A stretch of 64,000 nucleotides of DNA from Formicarius rufipectus (Eukaryota; Chordata; Aves; Passeriformes; Formicariidae). Both the position numbers and the translations under genes were made by a program. This document shows, piece by piece, positions 11,653-24,834 of the stretch. The notes beneath the pieces were generated by a model, which saw only the letters and a list, made by a program, of their open reading frames with translations, had not been told where the DNA came from and did no database searches. The DNA lies in the NCBI GenBank assembly GCA_013399695.1, contig VXAU01000197.1, positions 5,085,016 through 5,149,015 on the forward strand. The letters run 5' to 3'. How positions within the stretch are numbered: the first letter of the stretch is position 1; each line of letters opens with the position of its first letter.

Positions 11653-13899
11653 ATGTACCTGAGAGCACAGCCAGAGTGGGCCTGTACATTGGGTGACCCT
11701 GAAGACACTGGAGAAAAGAAGAGCTGACATGCAGCTGGTGGGGGGAGCTTGGTGGGTTGCTGTGGGAGTGGTGCTTCAGGGTTTTGAGCTGACACAGTTG
11801 GAAGAGGAGCTGCTGGGGGTGAGCAGGAGTTTGGTGCTGGGATCTGACATCCTGTACCTGATGTGCTGGGAGTCCCCAGGGGAGTTGGTGGTGATCCTGG
11901 CCTGGTGAATGGAAGAGGAAGTTTGGGTTGGTGCCACAATGCACTTCAGCCACTGCTCAAACCACTTCATGTCTTGTTTACCTGTCCTTTCTCCAACAGG
12001 CAGTCTCCTCCTTAGTAGGCAACTCAGTCTCCAGGATTTTGGGAAAAACAATTTTTGGTAATAGTTTGAAGGGAGGAAGCATGAGCTGCCTTTAAGTGTG
12101 TGGTGGTTAAACACAGCTGTCTTCAGTCATTCCCTTCTCTCCCCTCTAAATCTGATGCCCTTTCAAGCCAGCTTCCCAATATTGATGTTGTGTGCCATCT
12201 TGATTAGCTCCCAGACAAATCCCTGCTTCACAGGGACACCAGTGCTGCCTCATGTATCCCACTGGGATGTGTGTGGCTGAGGAGTCCCTGCTCCTTGCCC
12301 TCCTGCCTCCTCCCTGGCAATAGGAGGAAATTTAAATGTTTCTGAAGAGCAACATTTCCATTTCAAAAGCTGTTCGTTCAAGTGCGTCTGGAGTGGGATT
12401 TCTCTCCCCCCACTCCTCTCTGAATGGGAGCTTTAGAAGTCTCATTTCCTCTGCTTGATAACACCAGGCTGAGAAGGGCTTTTGTCTTTTCATTTCCCCT
12501 CAATTTTTTATTTTTAAATCAGTGAGGTTTGGAGGAGCTGCTCTGGTGGGTTTTCCCTCCCCCGTGTTTGTCCGTGTGCTGGAGGATGCACCTGGCAGCA
12601 CCCGGTGAGTGAGCTGGAGCTTCCTGGGGAGCTGCCCTGAGCTGAGCAGGCGCCCACAAGGAGCACCCTGCCAGTGCCTCTTGGCAGCAGAGGAGGAGGA
12701 TTGCTGGCATGTCCATGCAGTGGAGCACTGCACTGCCCTTCCCTGCCATCTGAGCAGGGGCTTGCACGCCCCAGCACCCCTGGGCAGCATTGGGTGTGTT
12801 GGTGCTGAGCCTGGCTTGGGGTCTGCCCTCATGTTTCCAACACATGACACTGCAATGGCTTTAATCCTCCTGACTGGTTGCCCACGTGCTTTTTGGCCGA
12901 AGTGGCTTTTCCAATTGGTGTGAAATGATATATATTCATTGGGGTGCTCAGAGGAGGGCAGATCTAAGCAGATGCAGTTGCACAGCTCCCACTCATGCAG
13001 GACTGAGGAGTGTGGATGCAGGTGCTGTCACACCAGTGTGATGGCATTTGTGATGGTCACTGGAGTATTCCAGTGGTATGGAAATGGGATTTGTTTTCTG
13101 CTGAAGCCTTTTTTACAAAACTCTGGCATTCTTTTCACATGGCATCTAAGGCTGGAGGGCTTTCTACCTGCTTGAGGGCCAGCTGGAATCTGGCGTGGAC
13201 TATTCCAGCATCCTCTGTTGGAGGTAACATGCCTGCTGGGATTAATGTAAACCTTGATGCTACATCCCTGCCTGGTTGATGTGCTGGAAAGACTTGGAAT
13301 TTGCTTTGCTGCATGTGCCAGTTGGGAGAGGATGGTTGGTATTGCCAAAAATAAAAACCTGAACTAAGATTTTGGGAGGCTAAAGCTTTCAAAGGCACAA
13401 AGTGAGTGTTCTGTTTCCCTGAGCTTTGTTGGGTTGGGTGACAAGGTGCTTTCCAAGCTGCTGGAGGAGGTTTGGGAGTTGTGCCTGGGACCCCGTCTGC
13501 CTCCCTGGGGGTCTCCCTAAGGAAATTCCCTGAGCAGCAGGCACAGGAGAAATGGAAAAACAGGGAGAAGGATGGTTGCATGAAACCATGTCACCACATC
13601 CCACGTTTCCAAGTCCATGATGATTATTCAGAGCTCCCTGGGAAGGCTACCCAAAGCTGGCCAGCTCTAGGGAGTGCAAAAGAGGGGTTTGAGCCCCGGC
13701 ACCCAGTGGCTTTGCTGGGAGGAGCAGCATCTGGCTCTGCCGCGAGCCCCCTGTTACCCTTAAAATGTGGTTCTCCAGCCAGGGGTGCTCACCCTGCTTG
13801 CCTGGCCAAGCACCCAAGTGGACAATTAAAAATTCACCTCCCTGCCTTGGCGTTTCATGTAATCAGAGGCGTTTTTCACGGTTTGGGTCTTTTTAAGAG

Positions 13900-14170
13900 A
13901 CATCAAACAAATGCTCATCTTCCCTCCTGCCCCCCTCGGGTGTTGTTCATGCTCCTCCCTGGCGTTTAGGTGAGTTGGGGGCACCCCCTCCTCTTGGCCT
14001 CCCTAAGCCCAGGGAGGTCTTAGTCACCTGGGCTGTGGTTTTGGTTATCCTGGTGCAGGAGTTGGATGTGCATTGGAGCCGCTGGGTTCTGTGCCTGGTG
14101 CGTTTTCCACGCAAACCTTCGCCTCCCCAGCGCTGTCGTTCCGTGGTGGTTTTCCATCGCCGTCAGCCAG
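13900..14170. other. Moderately CpG-rich intronic segment
   Basis: CpG dinucleotides are scattered but commoner than in neighbouring intron, for example around 14070-14165. An open frame on the + strand spans 13975-14391, but it has no recognisable domain and no supporting splice structure, so it is not called a gene. Confidence 0.2.
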
Positions 14171-17100
14171 CACTGTTCCCCACCAAAGTGGTTTTGCTTC
14201 TCAAACCAGAACACCAGGGTTGCCTCCTGGGTCCTGCTGTGGCACAGAGGGCTGTGGGCAGGACATGCCTGGCAGGGACTGCCACTGGCCCTCCTGCACT
14301 GGGGTGGACAGAGGGGATGCTGTGGGGGCTCCCCTGCCTGCACCTCTTCCAGAATAGCAGAAGCTCTGCTCGTTTGAACAGGTGGCTTTGAGTTTGTGAA
14401 GGGGAGGTGGGGATTTAGGGCTGAGGTGCTGAAGTGATGCTCTGGGTGGCTGCTGTGTGAACAGGTTATTGAAAGAGTAATCAAGTTTCTGATGGACGAG
14501 CGGAAGAGCTCGGTACTCCGGTGGCTACTCTGACAACCTTAACTTGTTCTCTTTTTTGCTGGAAGCAACAGGACACACCTCTCTGTTCAGTGCCTGGGAC
14601 AGGCTCCATCCCTTGCTGAGGAGGTCACTGGCTGCTCTGCTCCTTCCTTATCACCCCGGGTGGTGGTCTCAGGCTTCACCTGCTGTTCAAACTATGGCTC
14701 CAGCATTTATTAACAGCTCTTTTAGGTCACTTGCTCTTGGCCTGGAGTGTTCCATGCATGCCAGTATGGTCCTTCCAGCTCAGCCCTTTCATTTCCTTTG
14801 CAGAAGTACAGGGAGGAATACCTATCTTGAAGCTTCCCAGGACCAGGACCCCACTCTGCTTGCTTGGTTCCAAGTCTTTCCCTAGACAAGCACCAAGATG
14901 TGATTTTTATTAGTTTTTTTTTAGTTTTGGCTTGGACACTCAGCGTTAACAAATGCAAATCGCTGGCAGAGAGTCTTACCAGATGTATCAACTGTGCTGA
15001 AGATGCTCAAAGAAAAGGTTCCCAGAATCTTTCTGAATGTTGCAGAAAGGCATATTTTCCTGTAAACTTGTTCTTGGAAGAGGCAGAGTTGTTTTGGCTG
15101 AAATTCACTATTTAGGGGGGGGGAAAAAAAAGCAGCCTAAAAATGCCTGAAGGTGATGTTCAGCATGGAAAATTTCAGTCCAGACGGTTACTGTTTGAAC
15201 AAACTTCGGGTCAGCTGCAAATCCAGGAATGCAGAATAGGCAGTGTTGGGGGATTCCTAATGAGAGGTGGAGCAATTAGCTCCTCGTTATAATGAGTGGA
15301 TGGGTAGGTGAGAATTCATCACTCCTGCAAGTCAGTGGGGAACATTTGCGTTCAATGCAATTATTATCCACTAATGGGGAAACGCAGGAAGGGAATGAAA
15401 GGCACAGCATCCATTTGTCGTGTAATGCCTTCGGCGTCAGTGGGAGTTTGCCTGAGTGAGGTTTTCCGGAGCTGCCTCTGAGTCCATAAGCTGTGTCTGA
15501 CGGTGCTTCTGTAGAGTTCTGCAGTCCTGAGATCCAGAGGCGGCCTCTGTACAGTGTAACACCATGGGATGGCTCTTCCGAGCACCAGCAAGTTTTGTGA
15601 CACCAGTTACAAGGCTTTGGTTAGTGCCTTGAACTGAGGCACTCGCTGGCGAGGTTTTACCACCCTCGTAAATCTGGCAGGGGGGATGGGGAGGGAGGGT
15701 CAGCATTTGGTACTGGTTTTGCAATTAAATTGCTTCAAGCTGTTGAAACATTGGGGAAGTTTTTTGACCTACTTTCGTGCAAGCTTAGAAATTGTTGGGA
15801 TAGTTTTTTTGCTCCGTCTGTGTGGAATTCAGCGGGATTACAGGGGAAAGGAATTTCGTGGGCCTTCTCGTAAAGTCAGATTTATTTTTAAAAAAGGAAT
15901 TAAGTTAAAAAAACCCCAGCTTTGTCTTCAGACAGCTCCTTGGTCTCCAGCTTCATGAATTCCCCTGAGAGCACGTACTGGACTGCATCCAGTGAAAGCG
16001 ATCCCTGTTTTGCTCGTCCCTCACTGTCCGCACATGTTATGGAACGTAGGGTTGGAGGAAGGAGAGGGGTGATGCTTTGGTCCCACTCCTGGCATCCCTC
16101 CGGAGCAGTGGTTGGCCTCGCATGGGAACACCCCGGAGCACACAGACATCTCCGTCCCGCTTGGGCAGCCCTTGGAGCACACGGGGTTGCAGCCCAGCGA
16201 GAGCTCAGCAGTATTTAAGAATTAAAATCTCGTTTGAAGGGCTGGGCTGCTGAAAGAGCCATTAGCACAGCAGATGGCCGTGAACAAAAGGATTGCAGTA
16301 ACTCGATGTACTTTTCACTGCTTGGGCTCCTTGACTTCGTACTTGTGCATCCCCCCTGGGAAACGACACGTTACTTTTCAGCCCCTCTAAAGTTTGCCCC
16401 GTCAGTGCTGTCGCCCTGAGGCTGCTGATACGTCAAAACGTGTCGGACGCTTTTCCAATTAAAAAGAAATTCCTTTGGTTTGTATTTGGCCCATTTTAAA
16501 ATTTTATATGCATGTTTTTACCTTAAAACCTGATGGTTGGAGGTGTGAGGTGTTGACTTTCCTGTTCAGTTCTCATCTCAGGGAGTGTGGGAAAGGCCTG
16601 GGGCTGAGTTTGTTCCAAATGTGATGCTGCCCATCCGTGGGCTCCTGAACAGGGAGGATGAGCTGCTGGCTCTGCCATGTGGCACAGTCCCACCCGGAGG
16701 GGGATTTGAGAGGGATGTTGGTTGGTGGAATGCTGGGATGTTCCCTGGCTCAGTGCTGCAGTGAGAGGCTCGGGTGGCAGAGGTGTCCCCCTCACAGGGA
16801 GACCCACTGATCACTAATTCATATGGGGGTTTTTTTTGGAACTAACACCAATTGCACAGCCCCAGCCTGTCCTGCTTGCTTTGGCAATCTCCAACCCGTG
16901 AGGACGTGAGATGTGCAAATGGGCAGGAGTTGGAGATAACACCTCTTAATCCTTCCTGGTGCTCCAGCAGGAAAGGCTGCTGCCGGCTGATAATTAGAAA
17001 GCGAACAGGCTGTGGAGGAGATGATGTTGGCATCCCTAAATCTCTGTCCTGGGCTTGGGGGAACATCGTTAATGATCTGGATTAGAAAGGCAGGGAGAGA

Positions 17101-20100
17101 CCTGGGCTTGCTGAAGATGATACGTAGGGCAAACACCATGTGCTGTGTGGCAGATCCTGAGGGTCATCCTAAGCAAGTGGCCCTGTCCACTTGGTATGCA
17201 CTGATGGGGTGTGGAGCCTTGGAAGCTCCTCCGTGGAGTTTTGAAGAGACAGCTGGTGCGGTCAAGGGATCAGCAAGCTCGAAATGCATTTTGCAGCAAG
17301 ATGTGGATGGAGGGGAGCTACTGATCTGCCATCTCCTGAGGGTGGGAAGCAGCCGAGAAAAATGGCCCTTCACAGAGGCTGGGCTGCATCCAGCTGTAGG
17401 TGATGAGCTGAAACATGGCACAGATGTCCTTCTCCACCCCAGCAACTCCATGAGCTCCCCGGTCGTATCATGAGGTGGGTCTGTAATGCAAAATAAGCAG
17501 GTGGCAGTGGTCTGTGGCATTGTGTCCTGGGACTGAGGTTGGGGTTCCCACTGTGGTTTTTATTGTGAATGCAGTTGCTGGTGTATGTGAAGACAGGGAC
17601 ATCAAATTTACCAAGGCAGTTGTCTTATCCCTTCCCCTCTTTCTTCCATGTTTTCACAGTCACTGCCTAATAGTGCGTAGCAGGCTTGCTCCGTTATCTG
17701 TGTTGGGAATTTTTATCCCTAAGTGTGTAGAAGAAACCCACCCCAAAGCCTGGCCTTGCTCTTTGACAGCCTCCTCAGTGATAATTGTTTTCTTCAGTGC
17801 CAGCACCTCCTCTTGCTGCGGGGAGGTTTATGCAGCCTCTGCCCCCCGCACACCCACCCTTGTTATCATATAAATCACAAAACAGGGCCAGGGATAAACA
17901 GGAGCTGCAGTAGCTGTTAGCCGTGTGTAAAAACAAATCACATGGAAACAGTATAATTACTGAGAAAATATCAACTTGAGTAATGCGGTAATTGTTCTCT
18001 TCCCTCCAGCAGATTTATTCCAGCTCTCCCGGCTCTTGCTGGTTTGGAAGTCTGTGACTTCACGTTAATAAGAAGAATTTCACGTTTCACACTACACTTG
18101 TTCAGAGCCTGGGCATGACACTGGAGCAGGGGAATATATTTTAGGTCATTTCCTGAGAGCAGTGGGAAACAGAGCACTAGTTGAAATATCTGTGACAGTT
18201 GGGGTCTGCCCCAGGCTCTGGGTGGACTCTGGTCTTTGCAAAGCTCTTTTCAGCCCATGTTTGTGATTTGCAAGAAGGACGGCTTCATGCCTTGCATAAA
18301 TCTGAGAGCTCTGCTTTTAAGGACTTCATTGTGTGGGCAAGATTTCTTTTTTTTGCCTTCGGTTTTGGTTTTTTCTTCCTCTTGCTGCTTGTCATTCTCT
18401 TGATTTAGAGAGTTGCTTGTGACATGACAGTGCCCAGTTATGTGAGGTCCAGGGGCACTTCCCCTCTCTATTGCTATAATCATCTCCTAATACCAGATGA
18501 TGATGATGTTGTTTTTGCTGTGACTTGCAGCTCTTTCCCTTACTTTGTTTTGCTGCTCTTTTGCTTCATATTCTGCAAGGTAAAAAGATAAAAATGTATC
18601 AGTAACCAGGTTTCCAAGGGATTTTGTGCCAAGTAGAAGTTTAAAGATGCCATGTGTTGCATATTGGGAGACGTATGAGAGTATCATTTGTTTTCACGAG
18701 CACAGAGAAGCTTTTCTGTCCTACATTTAGGAAAACCTACCCACCTATGATCCACTGCCACTTCCCCTTCTAGGGCCTTAATCTGAATGAGACTTTATGA
18801 ACACCTAATTGATCTTTTACTTCATGTGGTTACCCTGCTCCTCTTGACTTGGAAAAAAACCCAAAACCACAAACCTCCCCCCCCAGGTTGTGGAGAGCAC
18901 AAAGCCTTCCCACTGCGCCAGTATTCTTGGTGTCTAGTGCTGGGAAAGTAAAACAAGTTGGGATCTACTCTTTGGGATTCTCCAGAAAACTTTGATGTTC
19001 TTCTAGTTTCTCTTCTGAATGGATGCTGGATACAATCATCTTAGCTTTCCAGAGCCTTTGTGTTCATGAGGCTGGATGAGCCTCAGGCAGGACGGTGGGG
19101 AAGATGTTTTGGGGTGCCCCTTTGCTTTCTGTCCCTTGATGGCAGCAGTGGGAAGGGTGTTGGTGCCTCAAGGCTACACCTAAAAATGGTTCCCTTCTTG
19201 GTGTTTAGATGTCTCCTCCATCTAGAGCAGGGTTTAGCAGGGAAGAGGAGAAGGAAGGTGCCAGTGGAGGATGATGTCATCCTGGGACATGGTGGCTTTG
19301 TTGGGAACCATTCTCTTTTGCCCACCCTCATTCCAACTGTACTGTGGATGATGTTGCCCATCCCTTTTGGAGGGTAACAGGGCAGAGGCCATCTCAGCAA
19401 AGCCCCACCAGACTGGGACTGCCTTTGAAGCCAGGTCCTTGTGGCTCTGCTGGGCTGTGGGTGCAGCCTCCCAGGAGAGAGCTCCCTGTGCTTCATGCCC
19501 ACCAGGACAGGACCAGGGCTGGTTCTGCTTCGTGGTCAGCATGTGCTGTTGAGATGCTGAACAGTGGCATCTGCATGCTCATCACACTTGGCATGAGCTG
19601 CAACATGGCCAGTGAGCATCCCAGGGCCATCATCCATGTGCCTTGTGAGAGGGGGGAGCACGTGGGGGTTCATGAGCCACCATCTAAGGTCCTTTGTGGC
19701 TCCCTTGCCCCACAGGACAACCAGCCTGGACAGAGGGTCAGCCCTGGCCACTTGCCAGGGGCTGTGTCAGCACAGAGGGGAGGACATTCAGCACCAGTTG
19801 GTGCAGAACAATATTGGCTTTGTACAGGGCTGCTGTCATGAAGGTAGCAAAGTTGTGAGAACTTCTTACCTTCTTCTCCTCCCCCCATTCCTCCCTTCCA
19901 CTCCACAGCAGCTGCAACATGCTGGTGGCTGCCCAGCCTGGCAGTGGTTTATGGTTACAGACAGAGCCTCTGCTCCTCTTCCTCCTCCAGGAAAAGAAAT
20001 CCATGCATTCCCTAAGCAAAAGAATAGATAAACTCTTCGTTAAGGTGTTGGGTGGCTGCCAGAGAGGAGCGTCCCAGGTCAGGGTAGGCTGGTGGTGTGC

Positions 20101-21106
20101 TGTGATCCCCATCTGTGTGTCTAGTGGCTTTTAAACAGCTTCTTCATCCCGGGGGCATTCATCTGTGGTGGGCAGACTCATCCAGGCATGCAGCTTATGT
20201 TGCAGGAGATAGGCTCCTTTGTGTGGGGCTGATGAGGTGAAGGGAGGTGTGCAGGAGAGGTGGCTCTGGGATGTTCCTGGGATACCAGCTTGTTGGGCTC
20301 AGCAAAGTTGTTGCATTGGTGCGGATGATGCTGAATGTTTCAATGTGTTTTCATCTGCCCCCAACCCATGGCTAGTAGGGCTGCTCCCTATCATGGTTAC
20401 AGAGGTTTTGTTGATCTCTCCAGTTTCTGACTTGAAGGGTCTTGTTGACCTGAGGAGCCTCTTCCCCTGAAATTTGCAAAATGTTGTCAGTTTGGTCTAT
20501 TTTTATCTTGACTTGCCTTTGCCCTTTTTCTCCATTTCCGGATGGATGCATTGAACATTCAACAGTCAGAGCACCCCCAGAGTTTAACACGAGATGGAGG
20601 AAAGCTTCCATGAAGGAACTGGGAGCCTTCTTTCCTCCTAGGGACTGCCCTCATAGCCCCTCCTCTTTCTCTGTGGCTAATACTGCTCTTCTCTCTAGCA
20701 TGGCTGTGGCTATGTCCAAGGAGGATGTGTCTGATGCCTTGTTTTTGCAGAGAAGATGCAGCCCTGAGCCCTGTGAAGGGATGGTGTTGTTGGGAGCTCC
20801 TGAATATGGATGGGTTTATTGATCTTGTAGGAATGTGGGTAGCACTGAAGGTGGTGGGAGCTTCTGAGGCTTTGGCAGGAGGCAGAGCTGCCGTCAAATC
20901 CCTGGGAGGGTAACCTGGTGCTCTCTGGAGGTTGTGGAGCTCTGTGGTGATGTGATCTGGCAGCTGGTACTCCCCAGTCTCAAAGGTTTTTTGAGGGTTC
21001 TGTGTATCTCAGAAGGCTGGGAATGAGCCAGGGAGCTGTGGGAGGATGAGAGAAGGATCCAGAGTCTTCTGGGAGAGAGATGACCTGGTTGTTTTACGTT
21101 CCCCAG

Positions 21107-21286
21107 GATCGTGGCCTGCCTGGCAAACTGGAGCCCGTGTCCCCTGTGAGCCCTGCTCACGCTGACGCCGAGCTGGACCTGCTGCCTGCCCGGCTGTCCA
21201 AAGAGGAGCTCATCCAGAACATGGACCGTGTGGACCGCGAGATCACCATGGTGGAGCAGCAGATCTCCAAGCTGAAGAAGAAGCAG
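21107..21286 (+). CDS. NCOR2: NCOR2 coding exon 2 of window (GPS2-interacting coiled coil, first half)
   Basis: The exon is 180 nt, or 60 codons, phase 0 at both ends (CCCCAG|GATCG, GCAG|GTAAGA). It starts with a Pro-rich variable segment (KLEPVSPVSP, then acidic) and turns at about codon 30 into the conserved helix LSKEELIQNMDRVDREITMV, followed by EQQISKLKKKQ. In human SMRT this helix (about residues 167-207, recalled from the published SMRT-GPS2 structure) forms an antiparallel coiled coil with GPS2 and helps TBL1 bind. Hydrophobic positions (L, I, M, V, I, M, V, I, L) follow a heptad pattern. It is symmetric and could be skipped without a frameshift, but that would remove the GPS2 coil. 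Confidence 0.97.
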
Positions 21287-23385
21287 GTAAGAGGCTGTCA
21301 CCTGGATGGGAACACTTATCTTTGCTTCTGTGTGCCACCTTAAGCCCTGTCCTTGCCCATGCACGTCCACAGAGGAGAAGTGGCAGTGCCAGTGCACCAG
21401 GATCATCTGTGTCCCTGCTCCTTGTTGTGATATGGAGCTGTTGTCTCTGCTGTGCCAGCAGTCTGGAGCTGGTAGTTGTGAGATGAGAGAGGGAGCTTTG
21501 GAAGTTCAGCTTGTAGTCTCTTGGCATGTCAGAGAACTTTAAAGGGAGAAAAATGTGTCCTTGCGGACTTGCCCATGAACATGCAAACAGTCAGTGGCAG
21601 AGCTGGAAGCCACAGCCTGGGTTGCCCAAGTTGTCTGAACAGCCCAGCATAGCACAAAGTCTTTTCTTTTTTATTTCCAAATACTGTCTCTCCCTAGTGC
21701 TGCTCCTGCCAGTATTCAGGACTGTGCTGTTGAAACCATTGCTTTGACATCCTAGCGGCCCTTCCTGTGCACCCAGTCCCCATCTCTGCAGCCATGAGCA
21801 GCATCTTCTCCAGCTCCAGTCCAGGCTGTGCCTGAGCCAGGGATTTCAACCTGATCTTCCTGGTTGCTGCTTTACCCCTGCATAGGAACACTCCCCAGCA
21901 GAAGGATGGGCCACACAGTGTTGGCCTGTACACAATTACCATAAACCCATTAAGGGATTATTATGACAAAACCTTTGGGGACATCTGTGAAAAAACTCAC
22001 AGATGTAAAGGCTTTCACTTTCTTTAAGTAAATCACTTCTCTGCCTCTCTCGTTCTAGCTGTTCTATTTTCTTTGCTTGGGGCCACTTAGTGAACTCCCT
22101 GGTGGCTACTAATCCCAACTGCCTGAGAGGAACCACCTCTCCCAAGGGGTGTGCAGTAGGAATTTGGGAATGGAGCAAAACCTCTCTTTGGGTTGTTGGA
22201 TGAATCTCCTTGAGGATGAGCATGCAGTGGACCTTCCCCAAAAGTTCTGTATTTTCCCATACCAAACAATATTCCTTTATGTTCTGCAAGACAAAGCAGG
22301 ATGTTTTGGTTTTGCTTTCAAACAATAGGGTTTAATGCACAGGACCTTTTTTTATCTTGTGTGTTGCTTTATATCTGCAGAGGTACCAGAGTGATTAGAG
22401 AGAGGCAGTCAAGAGTGTGCAGAAGCAGCTGTGCTGGGGTTTCAAGGAAGCAGCCCTGTGTACCAGCTCATAGAGCCCAAAGGAACATCTGGAGCAGTGG
22501 AAATCACAGAGGTTCCTCTTGCTGGTTGTGATGGGAGCTGTGTGAAGGCAGCCCTCTCCCTCCTAGGAGGCTCAGATAAAATGTTGGTGTCCTCTCCCAC
22601 CTGGCAATCCTTGGCTGCTGGTCCATGTTTTTAACTAAATTCTGAGTAAGGAGGTACAAACCATGAATATTTCCTACTCTGAGAAAGGGCTTTCCAAGTG
22701 GGTGGGATACATGCCCAGCATGGCAGTGGGGAGGACTGACAATTCCACTGCCCAGCTTTTCAGGGATGCTGAGCAGTTGCTGCTGCTGTTGACAGGAGCA
22801 GCATATGCTCCTTGCCATTAAAATCAAGTTGTCCTCCCATAAGGAAATGTTTTGTTTTTACTGTTGGCTGCTCTGTTGCTTTATTTCTTCCCTATGAACA
22901 AATTTCTTGATTCTTCTTCCCCACAGAAATGCTGTGTTAAATGGGAAGGAAGGTGAAAGGGGCTATTGGCAGTAAAAGTATCCCCTCCTTTGTTATTTTC
23001 TTTTCTTTTTTTTTTCTTTTTTGGCACACGGTGGGAAAGTCATGTGGTAGCAAATCTGCCCCCTCCAACACGGCCTTCTCTCCCCTCTGGCTGGAGCCTT
23101 CCCCTTTCCTGTCCTCCAGCAGAGCTGGCACATCTGGGAAGAAGTGCTTTGGAGCAGGGGGTCCTGTCTGAGGTGCTCCAGGAACGTTTTGTCCATCTGT
23201 GCATCTGAGCTGTCAGCACAGGAGGATGAGCAAGGGAAAGCAATCAGGCTGGAACAGATACTACTCCTGCAGGAATCGTGGTGGAGCAGGGGAGAAATTG
23301 TATGCAGCCGGAATATCCTAATGCTTTTCCCCTCTGTCTCTGGGAGGCCTTCTCAGGGTAATTAAATACATTCATGTGGCTGTGC

Positions 23386-23405
23386 AAAAAAAAAAAAAAA
23401 AAAAA
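23386..23405. repeat. Poly-A homopolymer (20 nt)
   Basis: Twenty consecutive A. No target-site duplication or recognisable retroposon was seen upstream, so it is called a simple repeat and not the tail of a processed gene. Confidence 0.8.
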
Positions 23406-24259
23406 TCCCAACCAACCCCAATCTGCCATTTCTCTCTTTTCAGTTGTTCCAGAAATGGCAGGGAAGGCTCTGCCTGGACTTTGCAAGAAGCAAATGTCTT
23501 CAGCAAGCTGAGAAACCTTCCCCAAACCCTGAACACCCCTGGCAGGAGGCCACCTCTGTCAGCCATCCCCCGCTCATTCATGCACCATATGCGCTTAAAT
23601 CTCTCGCTGAGTCCTCTCTCCCCCTCTTCCTGACAGGGAAGGATAATCCTTATGCATTTATTCCTGGCAGCAATGCCGGGGATCTGAAGGAGAAATAAAC
23701 TGCCGGGCTGTTCTCTGCAGTGGCGCCTGAGCCTTCTTGGGCGCCGAGCTCAGCACGGGGCTCTCCGGGAGTACAACACTCCCACCTGGTGATGGTGATG
23801 GAGGTGGAGCCGGCCGGGTGGAAGAGTTCCAGGGTTTCCCCCCTCCATCCTGCTTCTGAGTTCCCTCTGTTTGCCCCTTGCGTCTTTGAAAGTGGTTTTC
23901 AGAAATGCCCTGTGTTTGGAAGCCTCATTTTTTTGTGGGCAGGCAAAGCATCCCAGTACCCAGGTGATAGCAGCTGGGTGTTTGTGGAACAACCTTGGCT
24001 TCATCAGGCAGGTGCCTCCAGCACAGGAGCTGGTAGGTGCAGGGATGGGGCTCTTCTTGAAATGCCACCCACCTTCCTGCCAGCACTGCTGGCTCCAGTG
24101 GCCCCTCTGCAGCACGTGGTCCAGCCAAAGGGACTCCTACCTGGAGGGGGCACCTTCTCCACTTGTAAATGTGTTGCCCTGTGGGTGCTGTAGGATCCAG
24201 GGCTGTGGCTAATGGTGGCATCTTGCATCCCTTCAGCACTGCTGCACTGTCTTCCATTT

Positions 24260-24297
24260 GGGGAGAGGAGGGGGCTCTGGGGAGAGGAGGGGGCTCT
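24260..24297 (+). repeat. Two perfect 19-bp G-rich tandem copies (possible G-quadruplex)
   Basis: The unit GGGGAGAGGAGGGGGCTCT occurs twice head to tail (24260-24278 and 24279-24297). Four runs of 4-5 G are separated by loops of 6, 4 and 6 nt, which fits a G-quadruplex-forming motif on the sense strand (and so in the pre-mRNA). Function is unknown. Confidence 0.7.
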
Positions 24298-24815
24298 CGG
24301 GCAGCCACTGCTGTGAGTGGGGAGGGAGAGAGTGTGGAGCTGTCAAGGCTCATCTCTCATCCTGCTTCTCTCCCTCTAAAGGTCACAGTCCGAACCTGGC
24401 TTTTGTGGCAGACCTTTAAGAAATCTATTTTGTCCCTGTCTGGGAACCCTGACCTATTTTGCTTTGCCATTTCCCAGGGCTCCCAGGAGTAGCTGTTGCA
24501 GGCTGAGCCCGCTGCAGTCAGGTGTGCTGCCTTCAACCCCATCTCACATCCTTACCTTCAGCCTCTGGCCCTTTAATAACCATACAGCACTACACCACAG
24601 AGAGTAGAGTTTAATTCTCTACTGCATTTCAGCTATAATTAGATTTGTATTTTTTTCTTCTAATGAGCTGCTTTTAATGAGCCTCCACTTAGTGGCAAAC
24701 TTTCCTTTCCTGATAGGCCATCAAACCCTCCTGTCTGAAATCCCTTACCACACACCCAACCACTTGGCAGGATTTTTGTGGGTTTCCAGAACAATATAGC
24801 CAAGTTTTGGGTGCC

Positions 24816-24834
24816 TTTTTTTTTTTTNNNTTTT
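24816..24834. repeat. Poly-T tract interrupted by assembly gap (NNN)
   Basis: Twelve T, three N at 24828-24830, then four T. The N bases are unresolved sequence, probably a collapsed or uncertain homopolymer length. The gap lies deep in an intron and does not affect the coding calls. Confidence 0.9.

Larger units (their letters stand above)
449..21106 (+). other. NCOR2: NCOR2 intron (20.7 kb, phase 0)
   Basis: This is the largest intron in the window, running from GTAAGG at 449 to CCCCAG at 21101-21106. No coding exon of NCOR2 or another gene could be supported in it on either strand; its short ORFs show no recognisable domain. It contains a CpG-rich patch (5340-5610), an AT-rich stretch (9840-10350), a CR1 LINE 3' end (11425-11652), and GC-rich sequence with scattered CpG near 13900-14170 and 16000-16200. 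The size fits an early intron of a large regulatory gene, where distal enhancers are common, but no enhancer can be proved from sequence alone. Confidence 0.85.

Noticed and set aside
17040..17140. Possible CR1 reverse-transcriptase remnant (TTAATGATCTGGAT followed by GCTGAAGATGATAC)
   Set aside because: It resembles a CR1 ORF2 segment for about 80 bp only, with no continuing similarity; chance cannot be excluded by eye.
23386..23405. Poly-A as the tail of a processed pseudogene
   Set aside because: No coding similarity, poly-A signal or flanking target-site duplication was seen upstream.
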